Positions 17,914 to 25,870 of a stretch of DNA of 34,251 nucleotides are shown one piece after another (position 1 is the first letter of the stretch; each line of letters starts with the position of its first letter). The stretch is from Sphingomonas sp. Ant H11 (GTDB lineage Bacteria > Pseudomonadota > Alphaproteobacteria > Sphingomonadales > Sphingomonadaceae), in NCBI RefSeq assembly GCF_000797515.1, contig NZ_JSBN01000100.1:1-34251 (forward strand), written 5' to 3'. Made by a program: the position numbers and the translations under genes. The notes under the pieces are model-generated. The model worked only from the letters and a program-made list of their open reading frames with translations, did no database searches and was not told the origin of the DNA.

Positions 17914-19156
17914 AGCGCAATACCTGCACAGGATCGGTGCTCGCCGCTTTGAGCGCGGGGTAGAGCGTGGCGAGGAAGCTGAACAAGAGCGCCATCAGCG
18001 AAATGACGGTCACTTCGACCGGGTCGGTCTTGGACGGCAATTCGGTGAGGAAGCGGATCGAGGGATCCCAGAGGTTCTGCCCCGTCACCAATTGCACGAA
18101 ATCGACAATATTTTGCCGGAAGTGCAGGAAGATGAAGCCAAGCACCAGCCCAGCGACCACGCCCAGCGCGCCGATGGTGGTGCCGACCGTCATGAAGATA
18201 CGGATCATCGCCCCCCGGCTCGCCCCCATTGTTCGCAGGATCGCGATGTCGCGCGTCTTGGCGCGCACCAGCATGATCAGCGAGGACAGGATGTTGAACA
18301 CCGCCACCAGGATGATGATCGACAGCACGGTGAACATCGCCACGCGCTCGACCGAAAGCGCCTCGAACAATTGCGCGTTCATTTGCCGCCAGTCCTGGAT
18401 CACCGCGCGCTGCCCGACTTGTTTGGCGAGCGGGGCGAGGATCTGGCCGACGCGATCGGCATCGTTGGTCTGCACTTCGATCATGCCGACCGAATCGCCC
18501 ATCATCAGCAGCGTCTGGGCATCTTCCATCGGCATGATGACATAGGCTTTGTCATAATCGTACACGCCGATCGTGAAGATCGCGCCGACGGTATAGCTCA
18601 CCGCGCGCATCATCGTGCCAAAGGGTGTTGATGGTCCCTGCGGACTGATAATCGTTATCTGGCTGCCGACCACCGCCCCCAATTGGTCGGCCAGGCCCGA
18701 TCCGATCGCAATCACGCCGCTGCCCGGCTTCAACGACGCGAGCGAACCCATCACCACCTTGCTGCCGATCGTCTTGTTGCGGCGAATATCGGACACCTGC
18801 ATCCCGCGCAGCAGGATGCCTTCGACGCGGCCGTTATAGGTGGTCATCAGCGGCTGCTCGATCATCGGCGTGGCGCTGGTCACGCCCGGCGTCTTGTCGG
18901 CCAGCGCGACGATATCGCGCCAGTCGCGCAATTGCCCGGCATAGCCCTGCACCACGGCATGGCCGTTGAGCCCGACGATCTTGTCGAACAGTTCGGCCCG
19001 GAAGCCGTTCATCACGCTCATCACGATGACGAGCGCGGCGACGCCGAGCATCACCGCGACGAGACTGATGCCAGCGACGAGGAAGATGAACCCCTCGCCT
19101 TTGCCGGGCAGCAGATAGCGCCGGGCGATCATGCGTTCATAGCGGGAGAGGATCAT
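17906..19156 (-). CDS. Lipoprotein-releasing ABC transporter permease (LolC/LolE family)
   Basis: The 416-residue inner-membrane permease pairs with LolD. It has the FtsX/MacB topology: one N-terminal membrane helix ([30 protein letters not shown]), a large periplasmic domain of about 200 residues, then three C-terminal helices ([75 protein letters not shown]). Only one permease gene is present, which fits alphaproteobacterial systems that use one hybrid LolC/E-type subunit. I chose the ATG at 19156, giving [17 protein letters not shown], the family N-terminus; an in-frame start 19 codons upstream looks spurious. It overlaps lolD by 8 bases. Confidence 0.93.
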   Translation of the reverse strand: MILSRYERMIARRYLLPGKGEGFIFLVAGISLVAVMLGVAALVIVMSVMNGFRAELFDKIVGLNGHAVVQGYAGQLRDWRDIVALADKTPGVTSATPMIEQPLMTTYNGRVEGILLRGMQVSDIRRNKTIGSKVVMGSLASLKPGSGVIAIGSGLADQLGAVVGSQITIISPQGPSTPFGTMMRAVSYTVGAIFTIGVYDYDKAYVIMPMEDAQTLLMMGDSVGMIEVQTNDADRVGQILAPLAKQVGQRAVIQDWRQMNAQLFEALSVERVAMFTVLSIIILVAVFNILSSLIMLVRAKTRDIAILRTMGASRGAMIRIFMTVGTTIGALGVVAGLVLGFIFLHFRQNIVDFVQLVTGQNLWDPSIRFLTELPSKTDPVEVTVISLMALLFSFLATLYPALKAASTDPVQVLRYE

Positions 19157-19375
19157 GGAGCCCGCTCTACGGCGCACATGCCGCGCTGGCAACTGTTGCC
19201 CCCTGTTGCGCAACCGCCACAGCAGCGCCGCAATCGCTACGGATCGGCCATATTCCCCATGACAAGCCGCTCACTCACACTTAACGCTTCTGTCACTGAC
19301 ACACAGGCAACGGCCGTGGTTCGGGGAATGCTTTCAGCGCCGCCGCAAGGTGTGCAGCGAGAGCGAGATGGGGGC

Positions 19376-19535
19376 TGACGAGCGATCGTCACGCAGCGTC
19401 CGGGTCGGAAACGGCCCGGACGTTTGCGTTTGGGCGAAGGTGGCCATGCTGGCCACCGGTCCGCACAGCGGATCGCCCAAATCGGACGGCGGGTCGCCTT
19501 GGGCGAACCCGGCCGACGGCGGCTTTGCCGTCGGC
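19376..19535 (+). ncRNA. Candidate structured RNA of unknown class
   Basis: This 160-base stretch has no convincing coding potential but contains successive strong helices. They are TGACG/CGTCA (19376-19391); an 11-bp stem closed by a GAAA tetraloop (19397-19422) with one U-G pair; TTTGGGCGA (19429-19437) pairing with TCGCCCAAA (19473-19481) around two small hairpins; a bulged 9-bp stem with a 3-base loop (19490-19511); and a 9-bp stem GCCGACGGC/GCCGTCGGC (19512-19520/19527-19535). A second TTGGGCGA at 19499-19506 could compete for TCGCCCAA, so two folds are possible. The GNRA loop favours the plus strand. No promoter or T-rich terminator is clear, and it does not match tmRNA, RNase P or SRP cores by eye. 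Confidence 0.5.
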
Positions 19536-19562
19536 GCTCCTCCTTCCCTGTCGCCCCTCCCC

Positions 19563-19668
19563 CGTCACCCCGGCCTCGTGCCGGGGTCCACCATGCCGCA
19601 GCTCCCGCGTCCGACTCCGAACGCTATCCGAGCAGCGAAGTAGACCCCGGCACAAGGCCGGGGTGACG
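19563..19668. repeat. Long inverted repeat, CGTCACCCCGG family
   Basis: Two 26-base arms (19563-19588 and 19643-19668) are inverted copies with one mismatch, each beginning CGTCACCCCGGCC. A related pair occurs at 32251-32345. It lies just after the TonB receptor stop and may end transcription there. The rest of the 19157-19676 gap holds the RNA candidate and, at 19157-19375, nothing I can identify. Confidence 0.85.
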
Positions 19669-19676
19669 GCCAGGCC

Positions 19677-22103
19677 TCAGAACGACTTGGAAATCGTCGC
19701 GCCAAAGGTCCGCGGGTCGCCCGGCTGCCCGACGATCAGCCCGGTGCTGCCCGACTGCGTCGACAGCAATTCGAAATAATCCTGGTCGAAGGCGTTATGC
19801 ACCCAGGCAAAGACGTTGAAGTCCTTCTTGCGATAGCCAAGCCGGAAGTTGGACAGCGAATACCCCTCGATCCAGGTGTAAGCCGAAGGCGATGGATTGG
19901 ACGAGAAGCGCGAGCGCGCGCTGCCGTCATAGCCCAAATAGACCTGTCCGTCCCCACCGCCGACCGGCACATTATATTCGCCGCCGTAAGAGAAGGACCA
20001 TTTCGAAATGCCGGGCAGACGCTGCCCCGAAATATCGCACACCACCGGGCTCAGTGATCCCGGCACCCCGGCCGGACCAGGCGTACCCGTCGTCACGGTG
20101 CCGCCGGACAGCTCGGGCGGGCACGGCGCGTTGGTGAACTTTTTGTAGATCGCATCGGTATAGGCACCGTTGAGATACAGGTTGAAACGCTTGCTCGGGC
20201 GGAAGCTGGCGTCGAACTCCACCCCGCGCGACCGCACCTTGCCGGCATTGGCGAGATAGCCGCGGATCACGGTCAACTGGCCGTTGTTCACCGTTGCCTG
20301 ATAATCGCCGATCTCGGTCCAGAACCCGGCGACGTTCAGCGTGACGCTGCGATCGAGAAATTGCGTCTTCAGGCCCAGTTCGAACGCATCGACCTTTTCG
20401 GGCTTCACCGTCTGCGTGGTGAGGTCCACCGCCGTCCCCGCCGCATTGAGCGGCAGGCCCGACAGATTGATGCCGCCCGATTTGAAGCTCTTCGCATAGG
20501 TTGCATAGCCATGCACATCGGCGGAAAAATCATAGGACAGCGTCACGTCCCCCGACACGTTCCACGCGCTGAAGCGCGGCGCATAGCTTTGCGGGGCAAG
20601 CGTGGCAGACTGATCGGCGTTCAGCGTGGTGCTGCCGCTGCCGGTGGTGACGACCGAGACATAGGAGCCGCTCTTCTTGTCATAATTGACGCGCAGGCCC
20701 GGCTGGACGTGGAAATGGTTGAACGCTTCCCAGTTGAGCTTGCCGAACACCGCAAAGCTGGTGTTCTTGAAATTGATCGTATTGGTCGAGGTCAGCCCGT
20801 TCAGCACCGCCGGATTGCAGGCATTGGCGGTCGGGGACGCGCACCCGCGCGACCCCACCGGAACGTTGCCGGGGTTGAGCAGGAAACGGCTCGCCGCCGA
20901 TCCCTGCACTTGCGACCCCTGTGTATTGATCGTCTGATGGAACAGGAACGCGCCAACCGTGTAATCGAGCTTGTTGGTCCCGTTCGACGCGAGCCGGATT
21001 TCCTGCGATTCCTGTTCCTGCTGCGACGGATTCTGCGACACTGTGGTAATCGGCAGGCCGATGAAATCGCGGTCGTTGGCGGGTTTCCAGTCCCAATAGC
21101 GCCATGCCGACACCGAGGTGAGCGTGGCCGGCCCCAAATCCCAATTGGTGACGAGCGACGCCCCGCCCACTTCCTGGCGCGAATTGATCTTGGCATCGAG
21201 ATCGGTGACGCGATCGAACGGGTTGGTGCTGGGCGGGGCATAGCCGAACGCCGCCGCCAGTGCCGGATATTGCCGGTTCGCCGCGCGCTGCGTGGTGCCG
21301 ACCCGCGCATAGATTTGCGCGCAGCACAATGGGTTCTGCACGTTGAGATCGCCTGCCAGCGTCAGGCTGAGCGTGTCGGTCGGCTTGTACAGCACTTGCC
21401 CGCGAAACCCGATATTGCGTTGGCGGTGGAGATCGGTGTTGCTGGCCACATCGTAAATCGTGCCGTGCCGCGTCGTCGCGGAGGTCGACAGGCGGATCGC
21501 CAAAGTGTCGGTAATCGGCCCCGAGATCGAAGTTTTGCCCTGTACGAAATCATAATTGCCGACGCTCAGTTCGGCGCGCGCCTCGGGCGTAAAGCTCGGC
21601 GCGCGCGTGGTGATGTTGAGCGCGCCTGCGGTCGTGTTCTTGCCATAGAGCGTGCCCTGCGGCCCGCGCAGCACCTCGACCCGGTCGACATCGACGAAAT
21701 CGAAGGTCGATGCCCCGACGCGCCCGATATAGACGCCGTCGATATAGAAACCGACGCCCTGTTCGATCCCGTCATTGGTGAGCCCGAACGGTGCGCCCAG
21801 CCCGCGAATGTTGATCGCCGAGTTGCGCGGGTTGCTCGAATAGAATTGCAGCGTGGGGACTTGCTGCTGCAACCGGTTGACGTTGAACGCGCCACTATCG
21901 GCCAGCGTGCGCCCGCTCAGCACAGAGAGCGCGATCGGCACGGTCTGCTCGGTTTCCGCGCGGCGGCGTGCGGTGACGACGATATCGCCCGCATTGCCTT
22001 GTGCATCGCCATCGGTCACCTCCGGCGCAGCGGGTTCCGGCGGCGTCGAGGGTGGCGCGAGTGTCGCATGGGCAAGCAGAATGAGCGGCAAGTGCGCGAG
22101 CAT
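19677..22103 (-). CDS. TonB-dependent outer-membrane receptor
   Basis: An 808-residue outer-membrane transporter that takes up ligands using TonB energy. After the signal peptide MLAHLPLILLAHATLA comes a Pro-rich linker and a TonB-box-like GDIVVTARRRAETEQ, a plug domain (VPIALSVLSGRTLADSGAFNVNRLQQQVPTLQF to RVEVLRGPQGTLYGKNTTAGALNITTRAP) and the 22-strand barrel ending RTFGATISKSF with a terminal Phe. The VPI.. and RGPQGTLYGKN segments place it in the sphingomonad group often annotated for unknown carbohydrates, aromatics or siderophores; no ligand can be named and no FecR/sigma pair is adjacent. The ATG at 22103 follows AAGGGGACGTTC; a longer start at 22157 is less likely. Confidence 0.93.
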   Translation of the reverse strand: MLAHLPLILLAHATLAPPSTPPEPAAPEVTDGDAQGNAGDIVVTARRRAETEQTVPIALSVLSGRTLADSGAFNVNRLQQQVPTLQFYSSNPRNSAINIRGLGAPFGLTNDGIEQGVGFYIDGVYIGRVGASTFDFVDVDRVEVLRGPQGTLYGKNTTAGALNITTRAPSFTPEARAELSVGNYDFVQGKTSISGPITDTLAIRLSTSATTRHGTIYDVASNTDLHRQRNIGFRGQVLYKPTDTLSLTLAGDLNVQNPLCCAQIYARVGTTQRAANRQYPALAAAFGYAPPSTNPFDRVTDLDAKINSRQEVGGASLVTNWDLGPATLTSVSAWRYWDWKPANDRDFIGLPITTVSQNPSQQEQESQEIRLASNGTNKLDYTVGAFLFHQTINTQGSQVQGSAASRFLLNPGNVPVGSRGCASPTANACNPAVLNGLTSTNTINFKNTSFAVFGKLNWEAFNHFHVQPGLRVNYDKKSGSYVSVVTTGSGSTTLNADQSATLAPQSYAPRFSAWNVSGDVTLSYDFSADVHGYATYAKSFKSGGINLSGLPLNAAGTAVDLTTQTVKPEKVDAFELGLKTQFLDRSVTLNVAGFWTEIGDYQATVNNGQLTVIRGYLANAGKVRSRGVEFDASFRPSKRFNLYLNGAYTDAIYKKFTNAPCPPELSGGTVTTGTPGPAGVPGSLSPVVCDISGQRLPGISKWSFSYGGEYNVPVGGGDGQVYLGYDGSARSRFSSNPSPSAYTWIEGYSLSNFRLGYRKKDFNVFAWVHNAFDQDYFELLSTQSGSTGLIVGQPGDPRTFGATISKSF

Positions 22104-22237
22104 GAACGTCCCCTTGTTCCCGGGCGTTGCCCCGAGTCGGCGTACAATGCCCATCATTCACGGGGATATTCACGCCCTCTCCTTCTTTGCCGCGCCAAAG
22201 CTGGTCTTTAGCACCATGAAATTCTGTACCGGTGGGT

Positions 22238-22265
22238 CTTGAACTCCGGCCAAAGCGAACCAGAT
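22238..22265 (+). promoter_or_regulatory. Heat-shock (RpoH/sigma-32-like) promoter of hsp20
   Basis: CTTGAA (22238-22243) and CCAGAT (22260-22265), 16 bases apart, resemble the alphaproteobacterial RpoH pattern CTTGAC-N16/17-CCTATnT. Start of transcription near 22272 would leave a 5' leader of about 90 bases, matching the length of the RNA thermometer below. Confidence 0.5.
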
Positions 22266-22271
22266 TCTGCG

Positions 22272-22362
22272 CGTGTGGTGCCCTTGGGGCCGCACCGGGC
22301 AGGGTCGCGCAGGTGGCGGGCCCGGCTCGACGTACCGACACTCGCTTGTAAAGGAGTTCACC
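22272..22362 (+). ncRNA. ROSE-type RNA thermometer in the hsp20 leader
   Basis: The leader ends with CTCGCTT (22341-22347), a GTA loop and AAGGAG (22351-22356). These pair along their whole length apart from one bulged G at 22344, which masks the Shine-Dalgarno. This UCGCU-opposite-AGGA arrangement with an extra G is the hallmark of ROSE elements upstream of small heat-shock genes. GACGTA (22329-22334) can also pair with TGCGTC (22364-22369), drawing the start codon into the fold. Two more hairpins lie upstream. Opening on heating would free the ribosome site. The start of the element is inferred from the promoter. Confidence 0.72.
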
Positions 22363-22833
22363 ATGCGTCAGTTCGATTTGACCCCCTATCGTCGCTCGAC
22401 CGTCGGCTTCGACCGGCTGTTCGATATGCTTGAGGCCAATGCCCGGCAGCAGAGCGCCGACAATTATCCGCCCTTCAACCTCGAACGCCTCGATGGCGAC
22501 CGCTACCGCATCACGCTGGCGGTGGCAGGCTTTGGTCGCGACGAGATCGAGATCACCGCGCAACAGAATCTGCTGCAGGTGAAGGGCCGCAAGGACGAGA
22601 AAGAGGCCGCGACCTCCTCGTTCCTCCACATCGGCATCGCCAATCGCAGCTTTGAGCGCCGTTTCGAACTCGCCGATTTCGTGCGGGTCGAGGACGCCCG
22701 GCTGAACGATGGCCTGCTCACCATCGACCTTGTCCGCGAAGTGCCCGAGGCGATGAAGCCCAAGACGATCGCGATCAAGACCGGCACACCGCTGGTCGCG
22801 GTCGAGGACAAAGGCGCGGCGCAAGCGGCGTAA
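22363..22833 (+). CDS. Small heat-shock protein, Hsp20/IbpA family
   Basis: An ATP-independent holdase that keeps unfolding proteins from aggregating in the cytosol. The 156-residue protein opens with MRQFDLTPYRRSTVGFDRLFDML, followed by YPPFNLERLDGDRYRITLAVAGFGRDEIEITAQQNLLQVKGRK, the start of the alpha-crystallin domain. It also contains FLHIGIANRSFERRFELADFVRVEDARLNDGLLTIDLVREVPEAMKPKTIAI, where the usual I-x-I/V tail motif follows. The A-x-L-x-N-G-L segment appears as ARLNDGLLTI. The ATG lies 6 bases after a perfect AAGGAG, which is folded into a ROSE-type thermometer, and a heat-shock-like promoter lies upstream. A strong terminator follows, so it is a single-gene transcription unit. Confidence 0.95.
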   Translation: MRQFDLTPYRRSTVGFDRLFDMLEANARQQSADNYPPFNLERLDGDRYRITLAVAGFGRDEIEITAQQNLLQVKGRKDEKEAATSSFLHIGIANRSFERRFELADFVRVEDARLNDGLLTIDLVREVPEAMKPKTIAIKTGTPLVAVEDKGAAQAA

Positions 22834-22846
22834 CGCTGAAGAATAA

Positions 22847-22895
22847 GGGAGGTGGCCGGACTTTGGCTCGGCCATCTCCCCTCTTTGTTTGTTTT
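22847..22895 (+). terminator. Rho-independent terminator after hsp20
   Basis: Twelve-base arms (GGGAGGTGGCCG at 22847-22858 and CGGCCATCTCCC at 22869-22880) pair with one G-T wobble, followed by the T-rich CTCTTTGTTTGTTTT. It starts 14 bases after the hsp20 stop and its tail touches the stop codon of the convergent DUF3857 gene. Confidence 0.88.
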
Positions 22896-25707
22896 ACCGT
22901 GCCTTGATTCCGTACCGCGCATAATGCCGATCGATGCTGGGCGCGATCCGGCGGGCGATCTTCAACTCGCTTGCCGCCTCGGCGTCGCGGTGGAGCCTTT
23001 GCAGCACGATTGCCCGCATGAAGCGGCTGGCGGCCTGGCCGGGCTCAGCGGCAAGAACCGCATCGAGATCGGCCAGCGCGTCATCGAACCGGCCCAGTCG
23101 GAACCACACCATCGCGCGGCTATCCAGCGCGGCACTGCTGTCCTCGCTCAGTTCGATTGCCCGGGTGCAATCTTTCACCGCTGTATCTAGCATCACGCTG
23201 CGCGTACCCTTGGTCCAGCACCGAGCATTCATCAGACTGGGCGAGCCCGGCTTGTCGGCAATCAAGGCGTCGAACTGCGTGATGGCCTCTGCCGGATCGC
23301 CATATTCCCCGATCAGGCTGGCCTTGGCGGTGCGGAAGGTCCGTCGCATCTCCCCGCCAAGCGCGATCCGCTGGTCGAGCAACGCAAGCCCGCCCGCCAG
23401 ATCGCCGCTTTCCGCCTTCAGCATCGTCACACGACCGATCGCGGCTTCCGATGACGGATCGAGCGCCCGCGCCGCCTCGGCGTCCGCCAGCGCGGCTTTG
23501 ACATCGCCCAGTTCGTACAGCGTCGCCGCACGCTTCAAATACAGGTCGATCGAGGGTTCGATCGCGATCGCCTTCGTCCAATCGGCAATTGCGCCCGCGC
23601 GATCCCCGATATTGGCGCGGAAGGAACCGCGCGTTGCATAGGCACTGCTGTCATCGGCGGTGGTTGCAACAATCGCCTTGGCCAGGACCGCGTTGATTGC
23701 CGCGACTTGCGTGGCTCCGGCAGGATCGCTTGTGCCAATCTCCCATTTGCGCGCGGTCGCCACCGGAGCGACGAGGCGCGGTGCCCGCGCCTTCGCGGTC
23801 GCCACGGCATCGCGCTCGATCGGGATGCGCGCGACCGGCACTTCGCGGCCGACAGTGTCGATCCGCTCGTCAACCGTAACGACCCCGCCATCGAGCTTGG
23901 TCGTACGTGAAATTTCGTAACCCGCGACGTGTTCTTTCATGTCGGGCTCGCCCTCGATCGCGAAGCCGCGCCCCCGGTCGGGCAGACGCAGCCGCAACCG
24001 ATACCGCATCCCGAACGGATCGCCCGTCGCCACCGGAATCGTCGTCCACGCCACCTTGCTGCGGTCGGGCGCGAAGGTGACGTTGTCGAGCGCCCGCGCC
24101 AGCGCGCGCTTGCGCCGGCGGTCATCGGTCGTCCATGCCGAATTGACGATGCCATGCGCCTTCAGCGTCACGTCGCCAGTCAGCGGATCGGGGACCATCG
24201 CGGTATCGGAAAACTGCCCTTCGCCAAGGTAATTGATGAAAAACCCGCCGACCGCGTCGCGTTCTTCTTTCTCCCCCATCTGCGTCTTGGCCAAGGTCAA
24301 GGCCGCCGCATAACCGCCATGGACCACCGCCACCGCATCCACGGCACTCGGCAAATCGACGCTAGCGCTCTCATCGACATCGACCGTCAGATCCACCATC
24401 GGCCGGGCGTTGGCGTGGGTCTCGATCTTCAGCAAATCGGCACCCGCCGCGCGCACCGGCAAGCCATAGCCGAACGGCGGTGTGTCGTGGATATCGATCA
24501 GGCGCGCTCCACTGCCGGTGCCGTCCAGCCACAGCGTTTGTCCATCGATCGTCGCGCGCACCAGCACGTGGTTGAACGCCATCGGGCTGGGCAAACGGTC
24601 GGGCACGATATCGCCCAGCCCGATATTTGCGAGCACAGGCTCAGCCTCGATCTTCATCGCCCGCAACAAGGTCAGCAACAGCAGCGTCTTGGCCTTGCAG
24701 TCGCCATACCGCACCGCCCAGGTCCGTTCCGGCTTTTGCGGGACATAATTGCCGCCGTTCATGCCCACCGCCAAATACCGGATCTTCTGCTGAACCAGTT
24801 CGAGCGCCCGCTCCGCGCGGCCGATCGGCGTCGGGTCGGCCTTCATGATCGCGGCGGCCTCGGCCAGGATCGGGTCGTTCGGATTGGTCGATTCGGGCGT
24901 CGCATATAGCGGGGCCATCACGCGCGAGACGTCGGCCCAATCCTTGAATGTCGCCAGTTCGATCAAGGGCGGATGGCGAAAGCGGACCGGCGCATCCGCA
25001 GGCATTTCGGGTTGCTTCGGGGCCGGCAGGGGGATGGTGACTTCGCTATAGGCACCGTTGCGCACCGGGGTGAGCGTAACGCCCTCGGCGAGCAGCTTCC
25101 ATTTGGGCGGCGTCGCGGTCGGCCAGGAGAAGCGCATTTTGGCATAACCAAGCCGCGTCGGTGCGGCGAACACCGGCATCACCGTCTGTACCCGTCCGCC
25201 CAGCGCCGCGTCGGTCGTCGTGGTCGACATCCGCAGTCGCAGCACGTCGCCGACCTGCAACCCCTCCACCGCCATCGTCGCAGTCAGAATGCCGGTCAGT
25301 TCGCGCTGCTCCAGCGTCTGCTCGCGCCGTAGCACCGTGAATTTCTCGCCCTTCGCGAGCAGGTCGATCCGCTCGGTCCCGCGCAGGATCGAGAGTTCGT
25401 GGATGATCAGATCGCCCTTGTCGGGCACCCACGGCAAGGCGAGCGACGTTGCCTGCGCCAGCAGCTCGGGCGACGTGATCCGCGTCGCGCTATCGACATA
25501 GGCCCATAAGCGCCCATTCTCGATGCGTTGCTGGACGTCGAAGATCAAATTCGGCGGCGCGCCTGCGTCCAGCTTGGCAAGGTCGGGCATCGCAGCCATG
25601 ACGATCCAGCCCGGCGCGGGTTGATAGAGTGGGGCTTCACTTGCAAAAGCGACGGAAGGCATCCCGGCAGCAATAACCGCCAGGCTCACCGAGTGAAAAA
25701 GTCGCAA
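22894..25707 (-). CDS. Exported DUF3857/transglutaminase-like protein with C-terminal TPRs
   Basis: A 937-residue protein starting with a signal peptide, MRLFHSVSLAVIAAGMPSVAFA. The N-terminal DUF3857 region (to about 290, with ELSILRGTERIDLL and VEGLQVGDVLRLRMS) precedes a transglutaminase-like domain with a plausible triad: Cys in VRYGDCKAKTLLLLTLL, His in FNHVLVRA and Asp in LWLDGTGSG. The last third has tetratricopeptide helices (AIADWTKAIAIEPS, ALADAEAARALDPSSEAA, ALADLDAVLAAEPGQAA). Such proteins are common in sphingomonads and Bacteroidetes; substrate and role are unknown. I chose the TTG at 25707 because AAGGGGGA lies 4-5 bases upstream; GTG at 25689 is an alternative. It converges on hsp20. 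Confidence 0.85.
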   Translation of the reverse strand: MRLFHSVSLAVIAAGMPSVAFASEAPLYQPAPGWIVMAAMPDLAKLDAGAPPNLIFDVQQRIENGRLWAYVDSATRITSPELLAQATSLALPWVPDKGDLIIHELSILRGTERIDLLAKGEKFTVLRREQTLEQRELTGILTATMAVEGLQVGDVLRLRMSTTTTDAALGGRVQTVMPVFAAPTRLGYAKMRFSWPTATPPKWKLLAEGVTLTPVRNGAYSEVTIPLPAPKQPEMPADAPVRFRHPPLIELATFKDWADVSRVMAPLYATPESTNPNDPILAEAAAIMKADPTPIGRAERALELVQQKIRYLAVGMNGGNYVPQKPERTWAVRYGDCKAKTLLLLTLLRAMKIEAEPVLANIGLGDIVPDRLPSPMAFNHVLVRATIDGQTLWLDGTGSGARLIDIHDTPPFGYGLPVRAAGADLLKIETHANARPMVDLTVDVDESASVDLPSAVDAVAVVHGGYAAALTLAKTQMGEKEERDAVGGFFINYLGEGQFSDTAMVPDPLTGDVTLKAHGIVNSAWTTDDRRRKRALARALDNVTFAPDRSKVAWTTIPVATGDPFGMRYRLRLRLPDRGRGFAIEGEPDMKEHVAGYEISRTTKLDGGVVTVDERIDTVGREVPVARIPIERDAVATAKARAPRLVAPVATARKWEIGTSDPAGATQVAAINAVLAKAIVATTADDSSAYATRGSFRANIGDRAGAIADWTKAIAIEPSIDLYLKRAATLYELGDVKAALADAEAARALDPSSEAAIGRVTMLKAESGDLAGGLALLDQRIALGGEMRRTFRTAKASLIGEYGDPAEAITQFDALIADKPGSPSLMNARCWTKGTRSVMLDTAVKDCTRAIELSEDSSAALDSRAMVWFRLGRFDDALADLDAVLAAEPGQAASRFMRAIVLQRLHRDAEAASELKIARRIAPSIDRHYARYGIKAR

Positions 25708-25797
25708 ATGATCCCCCTTACGTCTTCAAGTCCGTAGACAAGACTATGGGCGGAGGCGGCACGAAGCCAGTGCAATCTTTAAGGATTTTTGGCGCGG

Positions 25798-25834
25798 ACT
25801 GACAATTTCAGGCACCTCCACCCCCTTTGTCAGT
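25798..25834. repeat. Inverted repeat between pyrG and the DUF3857 gene
   Basis: ACTGACAA (25798-25805) and TTGTCAGT (25827-25834) form perfect 8-bp arms 21 bases apart in the 163-base gap. It could be an operator for the DUF3857 gene or a weak transcription end after pyrG; no T run follows it. Nothing else stands out in this gap. Confidence 0.4.
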
Positions 25835-25870
25835 TTGCAGCAATCCTCCCACCACACCGGACCGGCGCGA

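Noticed and set aside
19376..19535. Known RNAs: tmRNA, RNase P RNA, SRP RNA, cobalamin riboswitch
   Set aside because: Their core sequences (for example the SRP GGAAGCAGC region or the RNase P GAGGAAAGTC core) are not present.
19389..19655. 88-codon minus-strand open frame in the lolC/TonB-receptor gap
   Set aside because: It is laid over perfect hairpins and the inverted repeat, is Arg/Gly-rich and has no ribosome site. The RNA/repeat reading explains the region better.
22104..22157. Upstream start of the TonB receptor at 22157
   Set aside because: The 18 extra residues have no signal-peptide character; the ATG at 22103 starts a proper signal peptide after a purine-rich site.
20361..22211. 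616-codon open frame opposite the TonB receptor
   Set aside because: The product is Arg/Ala/Gly/His-rich without motifs, and the opposite strand encodes an unmistakable TonB-dependent receptor.
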